A stretch of 64,000 bases of DNA from Saksenaea vasiformis B4078 (Eukaryota > Mucoromycota > Mucoromycetes > Mucorales > Saksenaeaceae): positions 1 to 64,000 of the forward strand of contig JNDT01001301.1 of the NCBI GenBank assembly GCA_000697055.1, given 5' to 3'. Each line of letters opens with the position of its first letter. Positions within the stretch are counted from its first letter, which is position 1. Under the pieces are notes generated by a model. It had not been told where the DNA came from. It made no database searches and saw only the letters and a list, made by a program, of their open reading frames with translations. This document shows positions 43,922-63,098 of the stretch, piece by piece. The translations under genes were made by a program, and so were the position numbers.

Positions 43922-46555
43922 TGTAAGAAGAAAAGAACGGGAAAAAAAACGTTAAATATTGGTTAATAAGCAAGGGAACTGCATAAAGTTTGCGCTTGTT
44001 CCATCTCTCCCCGCATGTTCGGATAGTTATAACCAATAAGAATCGATTGCGGAGAATGGCGAGTCATGATAGGTCCAGCGGTTGGATTGATAACCGCTTG
44101 TATGGAAAGAGGATTGCTATAACACGTTAGGTTGCACATTTCTTTGACGGGAAAAAATGTCATTTGCTGCTTGTCATTTGGTATTGATTGTGGGAAGCCC
44201 ATCATTGAACACGCGAAAAAGTTGTTACACGTGCCCCGGTCTTCCCCGGGCTACCGGACTTTTGAGATATTTTGAATAGCCTTTACAGACTCCGTACATA
44301 GATCAGTAGGTATCTTGATCAACAGCATCAGCAACAAATCAAACGTCTCTAGTCAACAACCAAAAACAACAAATTTAATCCTGATTTCAACCAGATGTGT
44401 TAAACGTCTATGAAGATGCCATACAACCCCGGCAATTAGAACGGCCAACGTATTGTCACGCTACATAGTTGTCGTATTTCATCTTCATTGTACAGTTTAA
44501 TGATGGACAAACTATCACATGCTCTGTGAAACCCTGATAACGACGAAAAATGGGGCTATTTGATCTCTCTTTTTATCCATCAAGTTTCTATGTCTTGTCA
44601 GATCGATATGAACAGTGACCGTTCCGTAGGCTCTGTTATACGTGACACGACAGTTTGGCAGAAACTTTAATTCTCACTCATTTTAAGACACGCAAACGGA
44701 TTATCCATCACGCTACATCGGCCATTGGGAAGAAAGAATAAGTGTGAGTTGATTCATCACTGCAAGGAGTATTCCTGAACGTAATTTAAAAGCTGAGGTA
44801 AATAGAAAGTAATACAAGTTGAATTCCAGGGAGGGGTTTGATATTTTTCCATTTTAGGATCATTACGTTTTTGGCACATAAACAAACAATTGGTCCGATT
44901 TTTCGTAACGGATTTCTGACAGACATGCATATCGCCAAGAATGCGAACATCAACTAATTGATTTCGTCCAGCAAATGCAGAACGGCATAATTTGTACTAT
45001 TCCGTGGTCTGCATTATGAAACATTAAGGAGAACTTTTTTTTCGTGAAAACGCGACTATCTATCTTCCGGGAAGTTTATCGCGTATTTGCAGGCGTGAAG
45101 CCTTGCAATCCACCACCGTAAAACCCTGTCGCGAATGCCCCTGGAATAATTTGCGCACCGTAAAGCACGGTTCTACCAGCGTCACACCGCAATTTCAAAG
45201 CTTTCCCCAGATTTTTCACGTTCTGGATATGTGACGAATAGTATAACTAAATGTCAAGTCTTGCATAAAATGTAATGAGCAGATTTATGACACTTACTTC
45301 CAATTTTCGGTTTGCATGTGGAGCGCCACTGTCCGCAACCCTGAAATGTATCTGTAACGCATCAATGTTGGTCTTCAGCTGCTTCTATTGCGACATCAAT
45401 GAACAAAACTCGCAGTCGCACATCGCGATTTCGAAGTACTTCGCTGGCAATTGCTTCTCATCTCCCTGTCCGTCAAGGTCTGCTTCTCACTTTTTTGGAC
45501 AAACCATGTCGGGTCAGTTTACGGTTGATGTGCTCTGATCAATCTGTCAACGAACATCAGCTTTAAGTTTCCGACGACTGACCAATGTCGAAGGTTTTCT
45601 GACTAAGTCAATGAATACAGAGAATGCTACGTTATCGGTTGCTTCCTGTAAATGCAATGTAGCTGTTATTCACCAAAGTTACGTGATATATGTTTATTCT
45701 ATATACAATAGATCTTTTGATGCTGACCTGATGAATCTTAGTATAGTCTGCTCCTCTTTAATCGACCATCCGGAAAATCCACGATTTACAGGGAATATTT
45801 AAGCGCCAGGACAGAAGGGAAGATGTATTGCCCAAAGCGCATCCTGTGCTAGAGAATCTGATAGCAATACCACCAACAAGTACATCTTCTAGTATTGTTC
45901 CATCAGTTCAGACTGTAGCTTAACATAGCCTCAGCTGCAGCGTTAAAATAAATCTTTCCTATTGAAAAGATAATTAGATAGGCTTGTACGGTTGATGTCT
46001 CCTAATGAGCTATGGCCTTGCGCATCTTGTTTACTATTGAGTTAAATGTGTTGGTCCACAGATGATATATTCAACGGGATCGGTTGGACTAAATGTCACT
46101 AACCAGCTGTGAAACTGGTGCTGTTTTCAGTTCTCTCCACGAAAGAGCCTTGAGATATGTCGACTATTCCGCCAACATATGACTATTAGTCGTTACAGAC
46201 TACTGGATCAATTTTATAGCCAATCATTACCTGGGAAGGCACGGCAGTGACTTCTACACGCAAGCACTATAGGCTATCGTCACCTGATATCAACGTATAT
46301 TAGGTATATCAACGGTTCCTATTTTGCAGTAGGATTATAGCATGTGCTCTTGCGAGTGCCCGAAGGAAACCCCTTTAATGACATAAACCAACATTAGTAA
46401 AAAAAAAACCCTCAATAACTTTCAAAACGACCAAAGCGATTAGTGAGGTTATCACAGTGATAGGCAATGATTATTTATCACCACAGGCGGTAAATTTGTT
46501 GTTTAGATCACCATATGAGTTCTGGTTCCGGAGGAACTAAGATCATTTCATGATA
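43922..46555. other. Gene-poor region
   Basis: A minus-strand ORF at 43963-44205 (80 codons, MMGFPQSIPNDKQQ start) lies just upstream of the dehydrogenase gene; it has no motif and could be chance. Plus ORFs at 45275-45538 and 45611-45802 are also unsupported. No RNA gene or repeat was identified. Confidence 0.35.
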
Positions 46556-46843
46556 TTAACGGGCTTTCAAAAACATTTCATTAACTTCTGGGAATTGCTC
46601 TACCGTTTTCATAAGAAGTGTATCACCATGTACAAATTTCTTTATGACATATTGCAAATCTTCTATAGAGCTAAGCTGGTTTTGATTGGTGCAAGAGGGT
46701 GAGTGTGTGGCTGTAAATAGGTCGGCAAAAAAAAACAGTAGCTTCATGAGTAAAGAGTCGGAGCGAACTATGAGTGGCCGACCTTTAGTGCGGATAGCAA
46801 TCCTGCAGACGACCGCTGTTTCATTGTCATAAGTTTTCAGCAT
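46556..46843 (-). CDS. Small protein of 95 aa, unrecognised
   Basis: ATG-started ORF MLKTYDNETAVVCRIAIRTK, then a hydrophobic patch LLMKLLFFFADLF, and a C-terminal VIKKFVHGDTLLMKTVEQFPEVNEMFLKAR. It is divergent from the gene at 46953, with about 109 bp between the start codons. No family is recognised. The compositional profile is protein-like. Confidence 0.35.
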   Translation of the reverse strand: MLKTYDNETAVVCRIAIRTKGRPLIVRSDSLLMKLLFFFADLFTATHSPSCTNQNQLSSIEDLQYVIKKFVHGDTLLMKTVEQFPEVNEMFLKAR

Positions 46844-46952
46844 ACTTCCCTGAGATTTCTCTTTGCTCTCTTTGATTCAGTTCATTATACTTTGCATTTT
46901 ACTCGCGAACATTTTAAAGCGATCTTTTCATTTCGATCAGTCTCTATACTAA

Positions 46953-47399
46953 ATGGCTCCGACAACGGTAAATTCAGAATCAAATCATACCTCAAAAGTG
47001 GATCCTGTTGCGCCATCGCCGAAAACGGAATCTACAGACACTACCAAGAAAAATGTAAATAACGCACATAAAACCAACAATACCACCGATCCACCAAAGC
47101 AATGTATAGATCCTGAATGTCAAGAAACAGAGCCAGAGTTCTATCGAACCAATCGCCGTTGTAAAAAATGCCATGCCAGATACGCAAGAGAAAGCAGAAG
47201 ATTGAGGAAACAGCAACAACAACAGTTAATCAATGAATATCGTCTTGTGATCGACGAGTTACGGGAACTGAATTATCTGAAGAAACTGCTGACAGAACGC
47301 GATCGACAGCTCTTAGAAAGTGAACAAAAAATACGTATATGCGAAGAAGAGATCGAGTCGCTGAAAGAACAGCTAGAAAAACAATCACTTAAGCAATGA
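46953..47399 (+). CDS. Cys-cluster (zinc-finger-like) coiled-coil protein
   Basis: A single-exon 148 aa protein. The N-terminal ~55 residues are Thr/Asn/Pro-rich. Next is a Cys cluster CIDPECQETEPEFYRTNRRCKKCH (C-x4-C-x13-C-x2-C spacing) with a basic YARESRRLRK tail. The C-terminal 75 residues form a clear coiled coil (LINEYRLVIDELRELNYLKKLLTERDRQLLESEQKI). A basic region joined to a leucine-rich coiled coil suggests DNA or RNA binding as a dimer, but no named family is recognised. A related, degenerate Cys/basic segment lies at about 9.7 kb. Confidence 0.6.
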   Translation: MAPTTVNSESNHTSKVDPVAPSPKTESTDTTKKNVNNAHKTNNTTDPPKQCIDPECQETEPEFYRTNRRCKKCHARYARESRRLRKQQQQQLINEYRLVIDELRELNYLKKLLTERDRQLLESEQKIRICEEEIESLKEQLEKQSLKQ

Positions 47400-48420
47400 G
47401 CTCCCCAATAAATATTTGTATGATATTCTCTCTTGTATAGAACGTTAACAGATACTAATAACGATCCCTCTATAATCTTTCAGCTCCTTGTGGCAGTAAG
47501 GTTCTCGGAATGATCAAAGAGGTGATCCACCTCGCAGGCCGACAAATTCAGCGGTTGCTGCCTTCATCAGCAACAGACGTCTCTTAACCATCAGCTTTCG
47601 TACGATACGATAGTCCCGTATTCTTCTGCTGATCGTGTGCCTGGAATTGTTGTGGTTCTAGTTCTGCTGTATCTATTTTAAATGGAACGGAACAAGAGGA
47701 TGTATGATCCAAGTCATTTTGTCTGTGCAGCAAACAACAATAAAGCCGATTTTAGACATAGTGAAATCACCTGTGCACACTATCTGGACTGTTGTTAATC
47801 ACATGAAGATCGTCAATGCGACGACATGCTACTCAGTGCGCCAATAGGAATGTAAACGTGTTTGTATTCACTGCATGGAGCAGATAGACGCAGTTATTCA
47901 TAAAACGGTAGACACAGCCAGACGTTGCATCCGATACTATTTTATCAATCGCGGACGGTGTAATGCAGCACTTCATTCTTTCAGCAATGCAGAGCATTTG
48001 CGATTACACGTTGTGAAAGGGAAATTCTGCTACTTCTTACGCTACTTTAGATAAATTATGCTGCCATGGAGGGTCAGGCCTGCGCTAAAGAATGAATCGA
48101 ATATGCGGTTAGTAATTAACGGATTGGCAACAAGATTTACTTACTTGGTGATGAACAAGGGATTACGCCACAGCCCGATAGAAATTGAGAAACACCATCA
48201 CTGGTTCGTTTCAGTTCAAGATTCGGATGATCCAGCGCGAGCTATTCCTTGGATCAGCGCAAAGTGAACTACTTCCCAGAGAGAAGATGCATTACTTTCT
48301 AGGGCAAAATTTATTTGACTTGAACGTAATGTGATATTTATTTGATACAAAGGTCCGTTCAAAGTCCAGTATTTACAGACATCTTAACGTACCAGAAATA
48401 CATTGTCGAGGTATATACGT
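47400..48420. other. Intergenic region, nothing identified
   Basis: Only short ORFs such as 48058-48267. No RNA gene or repeat could be supported. Confidence 0.35.
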
Positions 48421-48436
48421 ATATTACAGGATATCT

Positions 48437-49270
48437 TGATCTTCAGCGTTTCCAAACCAGTACTGTACCAGTAGCATCAAGTACTCTCCTATTTGAATCG
48501 CAGTAGCATCCTAGAAATAGAGATATAAATCAGGATAGGCTTAGTAACAGAATATCAAAGTTTACACTTGTAAGGTGGGATGCGTTAAGTGATTCACGGA
48601 GGGATTGCATACGCCGCTGGATAGCAAGATCCGAAAAATGACTAGACACCATAACAACCTAAACGGATTCGGGCCTTAACATGACATTCCGTATCCACAT
48701 CTTCCTTGGGTACTGTACCAGACATAAATCATCTTTATACGTAGTTGTTTCGAGAACGTGGTCGCTCATCGCCTTCCAAATGCACACCTTGCAAGTACTG
48801 AGGCCAAGGATCACAAAAGGTGTCTCCTCCTCTTCCTCTTCCTCATTATCTGCGTCCTCAGTTCCCACACTACCATTATCGTCGTCATTTCTGGGTGATG
48901 GCATTTCGTTTACTATTGCCATTAACGATTCCAGGATACCGATCAACATTGTCACACGGTCTAAAGCGGTGGCAGGAGAAACAAATGGTACGATTTCCTT
49001 TTCCTCTGCATACTCGTCAGATAGAGCCTTCATCGAAAATAGACAAACGGATGGTAATGGAAATATGCTTTTCGTCAACAAAGATGAATCATTTCGCGAC
49101 TCTGTAGGCCGTTGTGTGGGTGTGCTACTGAGTGCACTATTGGATAACTTGCGTGTAAGCAACGATTCGTCAGCAGTTTTAGTCGATAGCTCGCTAATGG
49201 AAAGACTGGGAGAAGCAATTGGGGCAGTAGGGATGGCTGCCCATGACGCTGATTTCCTGTGAAGACCCAT
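48437..49270 (-). CDS. Unrecognised protein, with an in-frame TAG
   Basis: ATG at 49270 opens MGLHRKSASWAAIPTAP. The first ~85 residues are Ser/Thr-rich. Then come VTMLIGILESLMAIVNEMPS, an acidic tract, and a compact domain PFVILGLSTCKVCIWKAMSDHVLE...LCLVQYPRKMWIRNVMLRPESV, ending at a TAG (48659-48661). The same frame resumes at once (VVMVSSHFSDLAIQRRMQSLRESLNASHLT). A probable intron then leads to RCYCDSNRRVLDATGTVLVWKR and a stop near 48450. Either the protein ends at the TAG, a very short (27 nt) GT...TAG intron is removed, or it is a mutation. Function unknown. Confidence 0.45.
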
Positions 49271-50170
49271 CGGAACTGACAGGCACGGAAGGAATAGGCG
49301 GAATCAACCCCGATATCGCTTCACACGGAATGACGTGACTCCGCTTACATAGAATGGGGGTTAGCTACACACGCACGCATCCCACTGGAGCCCACTCCCA
49401 CAAATGTTTGAGCCCTTTACTCTACGAAGTGTTTCATGCTGTTAGGTCCTGACAGTAACTATGCTTGCGCCAGATCTTTGACTAAAGCAGATTCTGTATT
49501 GCTGGTGCAGATGCCGCGTATGGTATACCCTGTAACTTGTTACGGGGCAAGTCCACTACGTAGAGGTTTATTCCACGACATCAATAGATAGACAAATTAG
49601 ATGATATGAAGTTCGTCATCAAATTCAAGATTTTTGACTATCTGGCTTGTATTTTTGTATCCAAGTACCACAATAAACATCACGAATACGGTAACTAAGG
49701 ACCCTGACTTGAGACGGTTGCGCATAGTCACTTCTATGTACATTCGCTTTGTCCAAACTTTTTGCTATTTTAATGCGACATTAGCATTTTCAGAAGCATT
49801 GCTCTTCTTATATACGCGTCTTTGATGTTTATCTATCGAATGAAGATTTCTCCTCTCGTTTCATTTGCATTCCTCTATCTCAGCTACCAGACGCTCGACA
49901 AGGTCCTGTAGTCAGATTTATCCTGTGGAGAAAACCGTATGAAGCAGTTGTCGTAGGTTATATTCTAGTGGTTGGCTGAATATCTCATAACTTCCCACAC
50001 AATAGCTCACTACCTCTCGGAGCAAAAATGTTCCTTTTCACAGTGGTGCAGATTTTTTCGAAGTCAGCAAAGAAATTCATGCAGATGCACAGCACAAAAG
50101 ACATGTCAGTGCTCAATGTAGGACACTTTGCCTCGTGAAGAAGATATGTCAAAGTCAACATTCTTTTACT
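49271..50170. other. Intergenic region, nothing identified
   Basis: Short ORFs only. No motif, repeat or RNA gene is supported. Confidence 0.35.
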
Positions 50171-50882
50171 TCTTTCGAAGGGTGTCAATGATCGGGTTCT
50201 TGTTGTCTCATGCAAAGAATGTGTCAGAGGCAGGATTCCATCGTCTCACGCAGGAGGTGTGTTGAAGATAGGACCCTAGTTTCACGCAAACAAGATGTCT
50301 CACATAACGGGAAGCAATGCGTTCATTAAAGAGCAGAACGACTCTTCTTTATACATTTTATTCTCCTTAAATTACTTGTTATCTTTATTAACCCAATGTA
50401 GGGCAAAACTATCTGGTAAACGAGAGTACAGAGACATAGAAGAGAGGAGACGCAAAGATAATCAGACTATATGATCCCGGAGTATCCGACTGTGAGTTCA
50501 TGAGTGTTAAGCATGATATGGAACATTTTCAATAAAGGCGACGTTTACAACAATAAATATCGACCATTAAGATCATGGCTTAGTGAACCTGCAAAATTTG
50601 AGAAGGGATATGTACATACAGAAGCGCCGTGACGCCTTCGGCGTAAGTAGAAGAACATAACCGCATCATTTTATTTTACTAACCATGAAATACAGTGTAT
50701 TCCGCTCCAGCAAATTTTACATTCACGAAGAACCGAATGCAACTAAATCATATTTCGTATGCTGAGTACGTACGCTTGTTTTCATTTCAGCGCAACATCG
50801 GTCTGTGTGGCGTAACTATCATGAATTGGTTCATTCAATTCATTTAGAGTAACGTAAACCTTACTTTAATAAACAGTACGTG
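50171..50882. repeat. Dispersed noncoding repeat, copy D
   Basis: It begins with units shared with the tandem part of copy A (GATCGGGTTCTTGTTGTCTCATGCAAAG, GTGTTGAAGATAGGACCC, ATGTCTCACATAACGG). It passes a short hairpin GACGCCTTCGGCGTAAG near 50632, and continues ACTAACCATGAAATACAG, GCGCAACATCGGTCT and ATTTAGAGTAACGTAAA...AATAAACAGTACG. The central part differs from copy A, so these are diverged relatives. Confidence 0.6.
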
Positions 50883-51259
50883 GCAAGATGCACACAGTAA
50901 TTCACATCTTTTGCATCTTTCCATGGTAGTATTTGAGTCGCATCGTTGCTTAAAAGAGAGTGTTTGACAACCGTATTTGTAAGTACTGCCGTAATAAGGT
51001 AATTTGTGCTTACGTTTTGCATAACACATGTGATCCACAAGATGCAAGTCGCAGTAGGTTACGATGGACTACAGAAGACCAGACTTCGGTAACAGAATAG
51101 CTATACATTAGCAGCACGATAATCGTTGCGCATCTGCACCAAATACCTGGCAAACTGATATCTGTCACATGTACGACATGCACAAATTTCGTATCACATG
51201 GTCCCAAGTGATGTGAAACTTTTAATACAACGTAGAACGCATGCTTGTCTCTTCCAGTG

Positions 51260-51708
51260 ATGACATCAAATTCGAAAATCGTAAACCCCAATTACTCGCA
51301 ACGCTCAGAACCTGTGGGAGGATTCAAATCAGTCGAAGCATTCTACCCCTACTATTTGGGGGAGCATTCTAATAGAGCCAACCGAGTGCTTCATTTTACA
51401 GGTAAAGCGACTTCTACGGCAATGTGCTACTGACATGGTCTAAGGGACGTCGCTATTTCTCCTCATTGCCTTGTACGCAGCTGTCCGTCGACGTCCCCAG
51501 ATGGTTCTTATTGGCTTGTTACAAGGTTACTTTCTGGCGTGGATCGGTCACTTCAAGTTTGAGAAAAAGTATGTACTCCATCATATACACTGGAAAAAGA
51601 GGCTAACTGCTTCACAGCAAACCTGCAACATTCCGTTACCCAATTTACTCCTTCATATCTGACATGCGGATGTGGTTTGAGATTGCCACTCGTCGACGTG
51701 TGCTTTAG
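51260..51708 (+). CDS. DUF962/Mpo1-like membrane protein
   Basis: Exons 51260-51401, 51445-51568, 51618-51708 give 118 aa. Family signatures: GGFKSVEAFYPYYLGEHSNRANRVLHFTG (conserved His residues), TSLFLLIALYAAVRRRPQMVLIGLLQGYFLAWIGHFKFEKNKPATFRYPIYSFISDMRMWFEI. The yeast member Mpo1 is an iron-dependent dioxygenase of 2-hydroxy fatty acids in phytosphingosine breakdown at the ER. This protein is of the shorter DUF962 class (about 120 rather than 170 aa), so activity is inferred. Two transmembrane stretches are visible around residues 48-80. An in-frame TTG upstream is not needed; the ATG at 51260 fits. Confidence 0.85.
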
Positions 51709-51778
51709 AAAACGTATAGGACATCCTTTAATTTATTTAGCTTTGAATTTCGATTCGTCGAGGGCTGGCATCACATTT

Positions 51779-53800
51779 TTACATGGCTGTTTTACTTCGG
51801 GAATCGCTACTTGATGTACTCCTTGATGTACTCGTTGATGAAATAGGAATGCTTAATAGCGATGATGGCGTATTACTGGCGCTTGTCGTTTCGCAAGATT
51901 GTATTTCGTGTATTTTTGATTCTTTTGTCGTACGTATACCAGAATCTGCGTCCTGAGGGAACAGACTTGTGAGAGATTCTTTTCGCATCGTTTCAAAATA
52001 GTATAATAGATCGAGAGCGTCTGGGCGCTGCTTCGGATTGGTATGGAGCCCACGCTGTAAGATATGGAAAAACGAGCTGTAGATAGGATTGATTGCATCT
52101 GTTCGGAAATTCACCGAGCCGTCTCTCCGTCGAGACAAGACCAGTTGTTGGAATTCGCCGTCGCTCAAGTTGGGCGTCATTATTTCTGCTATAATGAGTA
52201 TGGCCATGAATATATCTGACTTCTTCATAAATACACCTTGCTGAATCATTTCTGTATATCTGGTTTAGACACTTCTTCCTTTCTTTCATTCATTCAAACT
52301 TCGTACCTGGAGCAGCTACGTCCTTTGTCCACGGGACCTGTGCATCTTCCAGGCTCAGCCTCTCCAGACCGCACATCTCCACACACGAACTTAATAAGAA
52401 AGTGGATATTAGTTTTTCTTGCTTTTAGCGTTGTTCTTTCCTACCCAAAGTCAGTGATCCATCCTGAACCAGTGGAGTCCACCTGCAGAAAAAATTAGGT
52501 TCGGATCATCCTTTTCCCTTGTCCTCTGGAGTTACATACCAGAATATTCTCTAATTTCAAGTCAACAATACCAATATCAAGTTTATGGGTGTCTGTGAGT
52601 GCTGCAGTTAAAGAAATGGCGATTTGCAAAACTTCAATGGGATGAAAATATTTTGTACCTGAAAATTAAAATGATCAGGAACGCCGAGTCCGTGCTGCAT
52701 CAACAATGCTTACCACGCTTCTCCATTAAATCACGCAAGTCACCGTGCTCATAGTACCGTTGAACAAGAAAAACATCGTCGTAACTGTTACGTGATGTTG
52801 CTGTGACACTCGGGGTAGTTGTGTCTGACGAGGAGAACTTCAGGTGCTGCGGCTTGCATTTGAATATGCCGAGGTAAGGATTTATAAATCGACAGACGGA
52901 TAATCGGGCTGCAAACGTCAACTCTCGCTGAATATGCTCATGAAATTCGGTGCGTGATCGCTGAGAACGTCTACACTTGCATGCCACCGGAAGACCACGG
53001 TAGTTGGCAACCATCACTTTTCCTATCTGACCTTCACCAAGAAGTAATGATCGCTCGAAACGAAAATCCTTGACGTCAAATCGCAAGTAGATATCTTCTG
53101 TAACGTTTAATGCCGTATCATTGATACGCTTCCGCAGCGCAGTTGGTCGCTTTTTTGAACTTGTAGGCGTCTCTTCCTCTTTCTTTACCGACGGTTCACG
53201 TCTTCGCTCTCGCGTTTCAGTGGAATGGCGGCGTCGTCGCTGCTTCCTTACATCGTCGTCAGGACTCACATACACTTGTTTCTCGACTGGTTCCTTTTTC
53301 TTCTTCTGCGCTGATGTCCGTCCTTTTTCCTTCACTTCTTTATTTTTCTTCGTCTTTGGTGATCCACTTTGAGTCTCGTCTTCCGTGGACGCCTTCTTTC
53401 GCTTCCTGATTATGGTTCCGTTTTCGGATTTTGTTGTTGTTTTTTTCGCTGTCTTTTCTTTCCGATCGGACGATTCTTTTGAATGGGTTGTGTTCTTCAT
53501 CTTTGTTTTCTTGACAATACTTGTTGTGCTCTCCCTAGTCCTTGAACGCGTGGAACGGGCACTCACTTGTTTTTTTATAAGCTCCATGCAGATCTTTCCA
53601 GCTTCAGTTTTTTTCCAAGCCTGCAAGCGAAGCTCAAAGTCATCCACCGCATAATCTGGTATAACTACGGCACCTAAAGTTTTCTGCAGAAGATAGTCTC
53701 GGAATGACCTTTCTTCGTACTCTGTGAACTCGGTCATTGCAACAAAGTGAAAAACAAAAAGATACAACTTGCTGAGATCCAATACGCGGGGCTCGACCAT
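51779..53800 (-). CDS. Atypical protein kinase with basic N-terminal region
   Basis: Exon 1 (53800-52714) encodes a short folded start (EYEERSFRDYLLQKTLGAVVIPDY), then a ~150-residue Lys/Arg/Ser/Thr-rich disordered region, then the kinase N-lobe: LGEGQIGKVMVANY (Gly loop), VACKCRR (Lys), and an inserted loop. Exon 2 (52658-52540) has DTHKLDIGIVDLKLENIL, where the HRD triplet is replaced by I-V-D but the catalytic Asp, Lys and Asn remain. Exon 3 (52482-) has ITDFG. A C-terminal exon follows (EMIQQGVFMKKSDIFMAILIIAEIMTP, RGLHTNPKQRPDALDLLYYFE) with a Ser-rich tail. Borders of the two middle exons near 52240-52440 are uncertain. It probably retains catalysis. No named kinase family was assigned. 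Confidence 0.7.
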
Positions 53801-54382
53801 TTCAACGAGGCTTTCGAACTTTTTACACTAAACTGAGATAACCGTTTCTTCTTCTCTTTGGACATCTCCTTTTGGGCATTTTCAACAGTATCTTCGCCAC
53901 AGAATAGGTGTTAATATCTCATACTTCAGATTTTCCTTTTCTATAAATTGTGTGTATTCAATCTTTGGTTTAATCGGCCAGAAAACTGAAAAACTATTGC
54001 GTGTCTATTGGATGGAACAAAAACCGTTACTTCTTTGTTTGTAGACAGTCAGTACGAACACTATCTCCCTTTCTATCAAGGAGATGCGCAGAGTCAAACG
54101 TGTGTTGCCCTCTTAAGGATCTGGTGGTCTCCTCCAGTGACACAAGGAGTTTACAGACAAAAAATTACGTGAATGACTCTGGATGCATATCCTCTTTGTG
54201 CCTGATCAAAAAGGTCCAGTCTTCGACATGAATGGAAATTACGCGCCTTTTGAACAACTTTTTCAAGTACTCATTTGCTGACATTGACACGTACGTACTA
54301 TACAATACAAGCATCGGTAGAATCCGTGCCATTTTTATTAAGAAAAAGGAAAGAGAAAAGAGCAGGACCTAGTGTCCTGTAT
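53801..54382. other. Intergenic region between kinase start and Prp8 end
   Basis: This is the upstream region of the kinase gene and 3' flank of Prp8. The plus ORF 54001-54231 has no motif. Confidence 0.35.
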
Positions 54383-62198
<7,816 letters not shown>

Positions 62199-62903
62199 TA
62201 TACGGGCCTGGCGATTGAGTCACACTTGCTCTCAACTTCGCTTCTCAATTGCAAAAGCTGTTTACAATCAATAAGGTAAGGTGTGATTAAGTTAGAGGAC
62301 AGAAAAGACACAAGTCGACGGCTAACAAATGTCGCAGCAACTTCCAATGGCGTTTTCAATGTTTGGCTGAGAATATGCGTGACTGCTTCAGAACAAAACG
62401 TCATCAGAACGGAAAAAGCAGTTGGTTTCAAATGTGGTGAATTGCTCCAATCCAATGATGAACATCCTTGATTATTTGAGCATTGAGATAGCACTATGTT
62501 GTTGTTGTATATGTAACATCTTCGATATACGTTGGTGAACGTTTGTTTGATTGCTCTGCCTTGATTCCTATACTGGCGCAATTACCCAGACTCCCACACG
62601 TACGGCATAGCCATATTGCAAAAACAATTGGACGACTGCTTAGTCCTGGCATACTGCTTCAACCAGAGATTGCATCGCAATGTCTATACAACGATTCCCA
62701 GTTTGATACGAGCGGTGTTTCAATTCAGTCGAGCATCAAGACCCATTTTCTGAATGACTGGTGTGACCAATGCACAAACGTCAAAGATATCCGCGATTAA
62801 GTTTATCTGCAGGGACATGGCAGCCTACTGTTACCTTATACATCTTAAAACAATAGCCGTTCCGGATTTTTTGTATGGGTACGTTGATACGGCAGCTGAG
62901 TTA
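62199..62903. other. Prp8 upstream region
   Basis: It contains the Prp8 promoter. Short ORFs at 62283-62471 and 62543-62800 lack motifs. Confidence 0.35.
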
Positions 62904-63098
62904 CAACGGTCTCTCGATAATTCACCTCGCTTGTTTTCTTTTTAACTCTCGGTCATTTCAATTTTATTACTTTTCGCCCAACCCCTTCCGAAGGCCGCAG
63001 CTACATGATCATGCGCTCGGCCGACTCACTTACTTCTAACTCTCAGTGACTTCAACATTGGAGCCGATCCCTGAAGTCGAACTATCGGAAGACTGCTG
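62904..63098. mobile_element. MITE of the pogo-like family, diverged copy
   Basis: The left end CAACGGTCTCTCGATAATTC and right end GAACTATCGGAAGACTGCTG are imperfect inverted repeats matching the TIRs at 13077 and 11686. Internal blocks AACTCTCGGTCATTTCAATT and AACTCTCAGTGACTTCAAC match the 173 bp copy. The left flank is TA; the right flank is TG, consistent with decay. Confidence 0.65.

Noticed and set aside
44230..44262. GC-rich hairpin as a terminator or RNA gene
   Set aside because: An isolated short inverted repeat in noncoding DNA with no other RNA features.
48681..49262. 193-codon plus-strand ORF with poly-Ser
   Set aside because: It mirrors the acidic tract of the minus-strand gene at the same place; the poly-Ser is the antisense of Glu/Asp codons.
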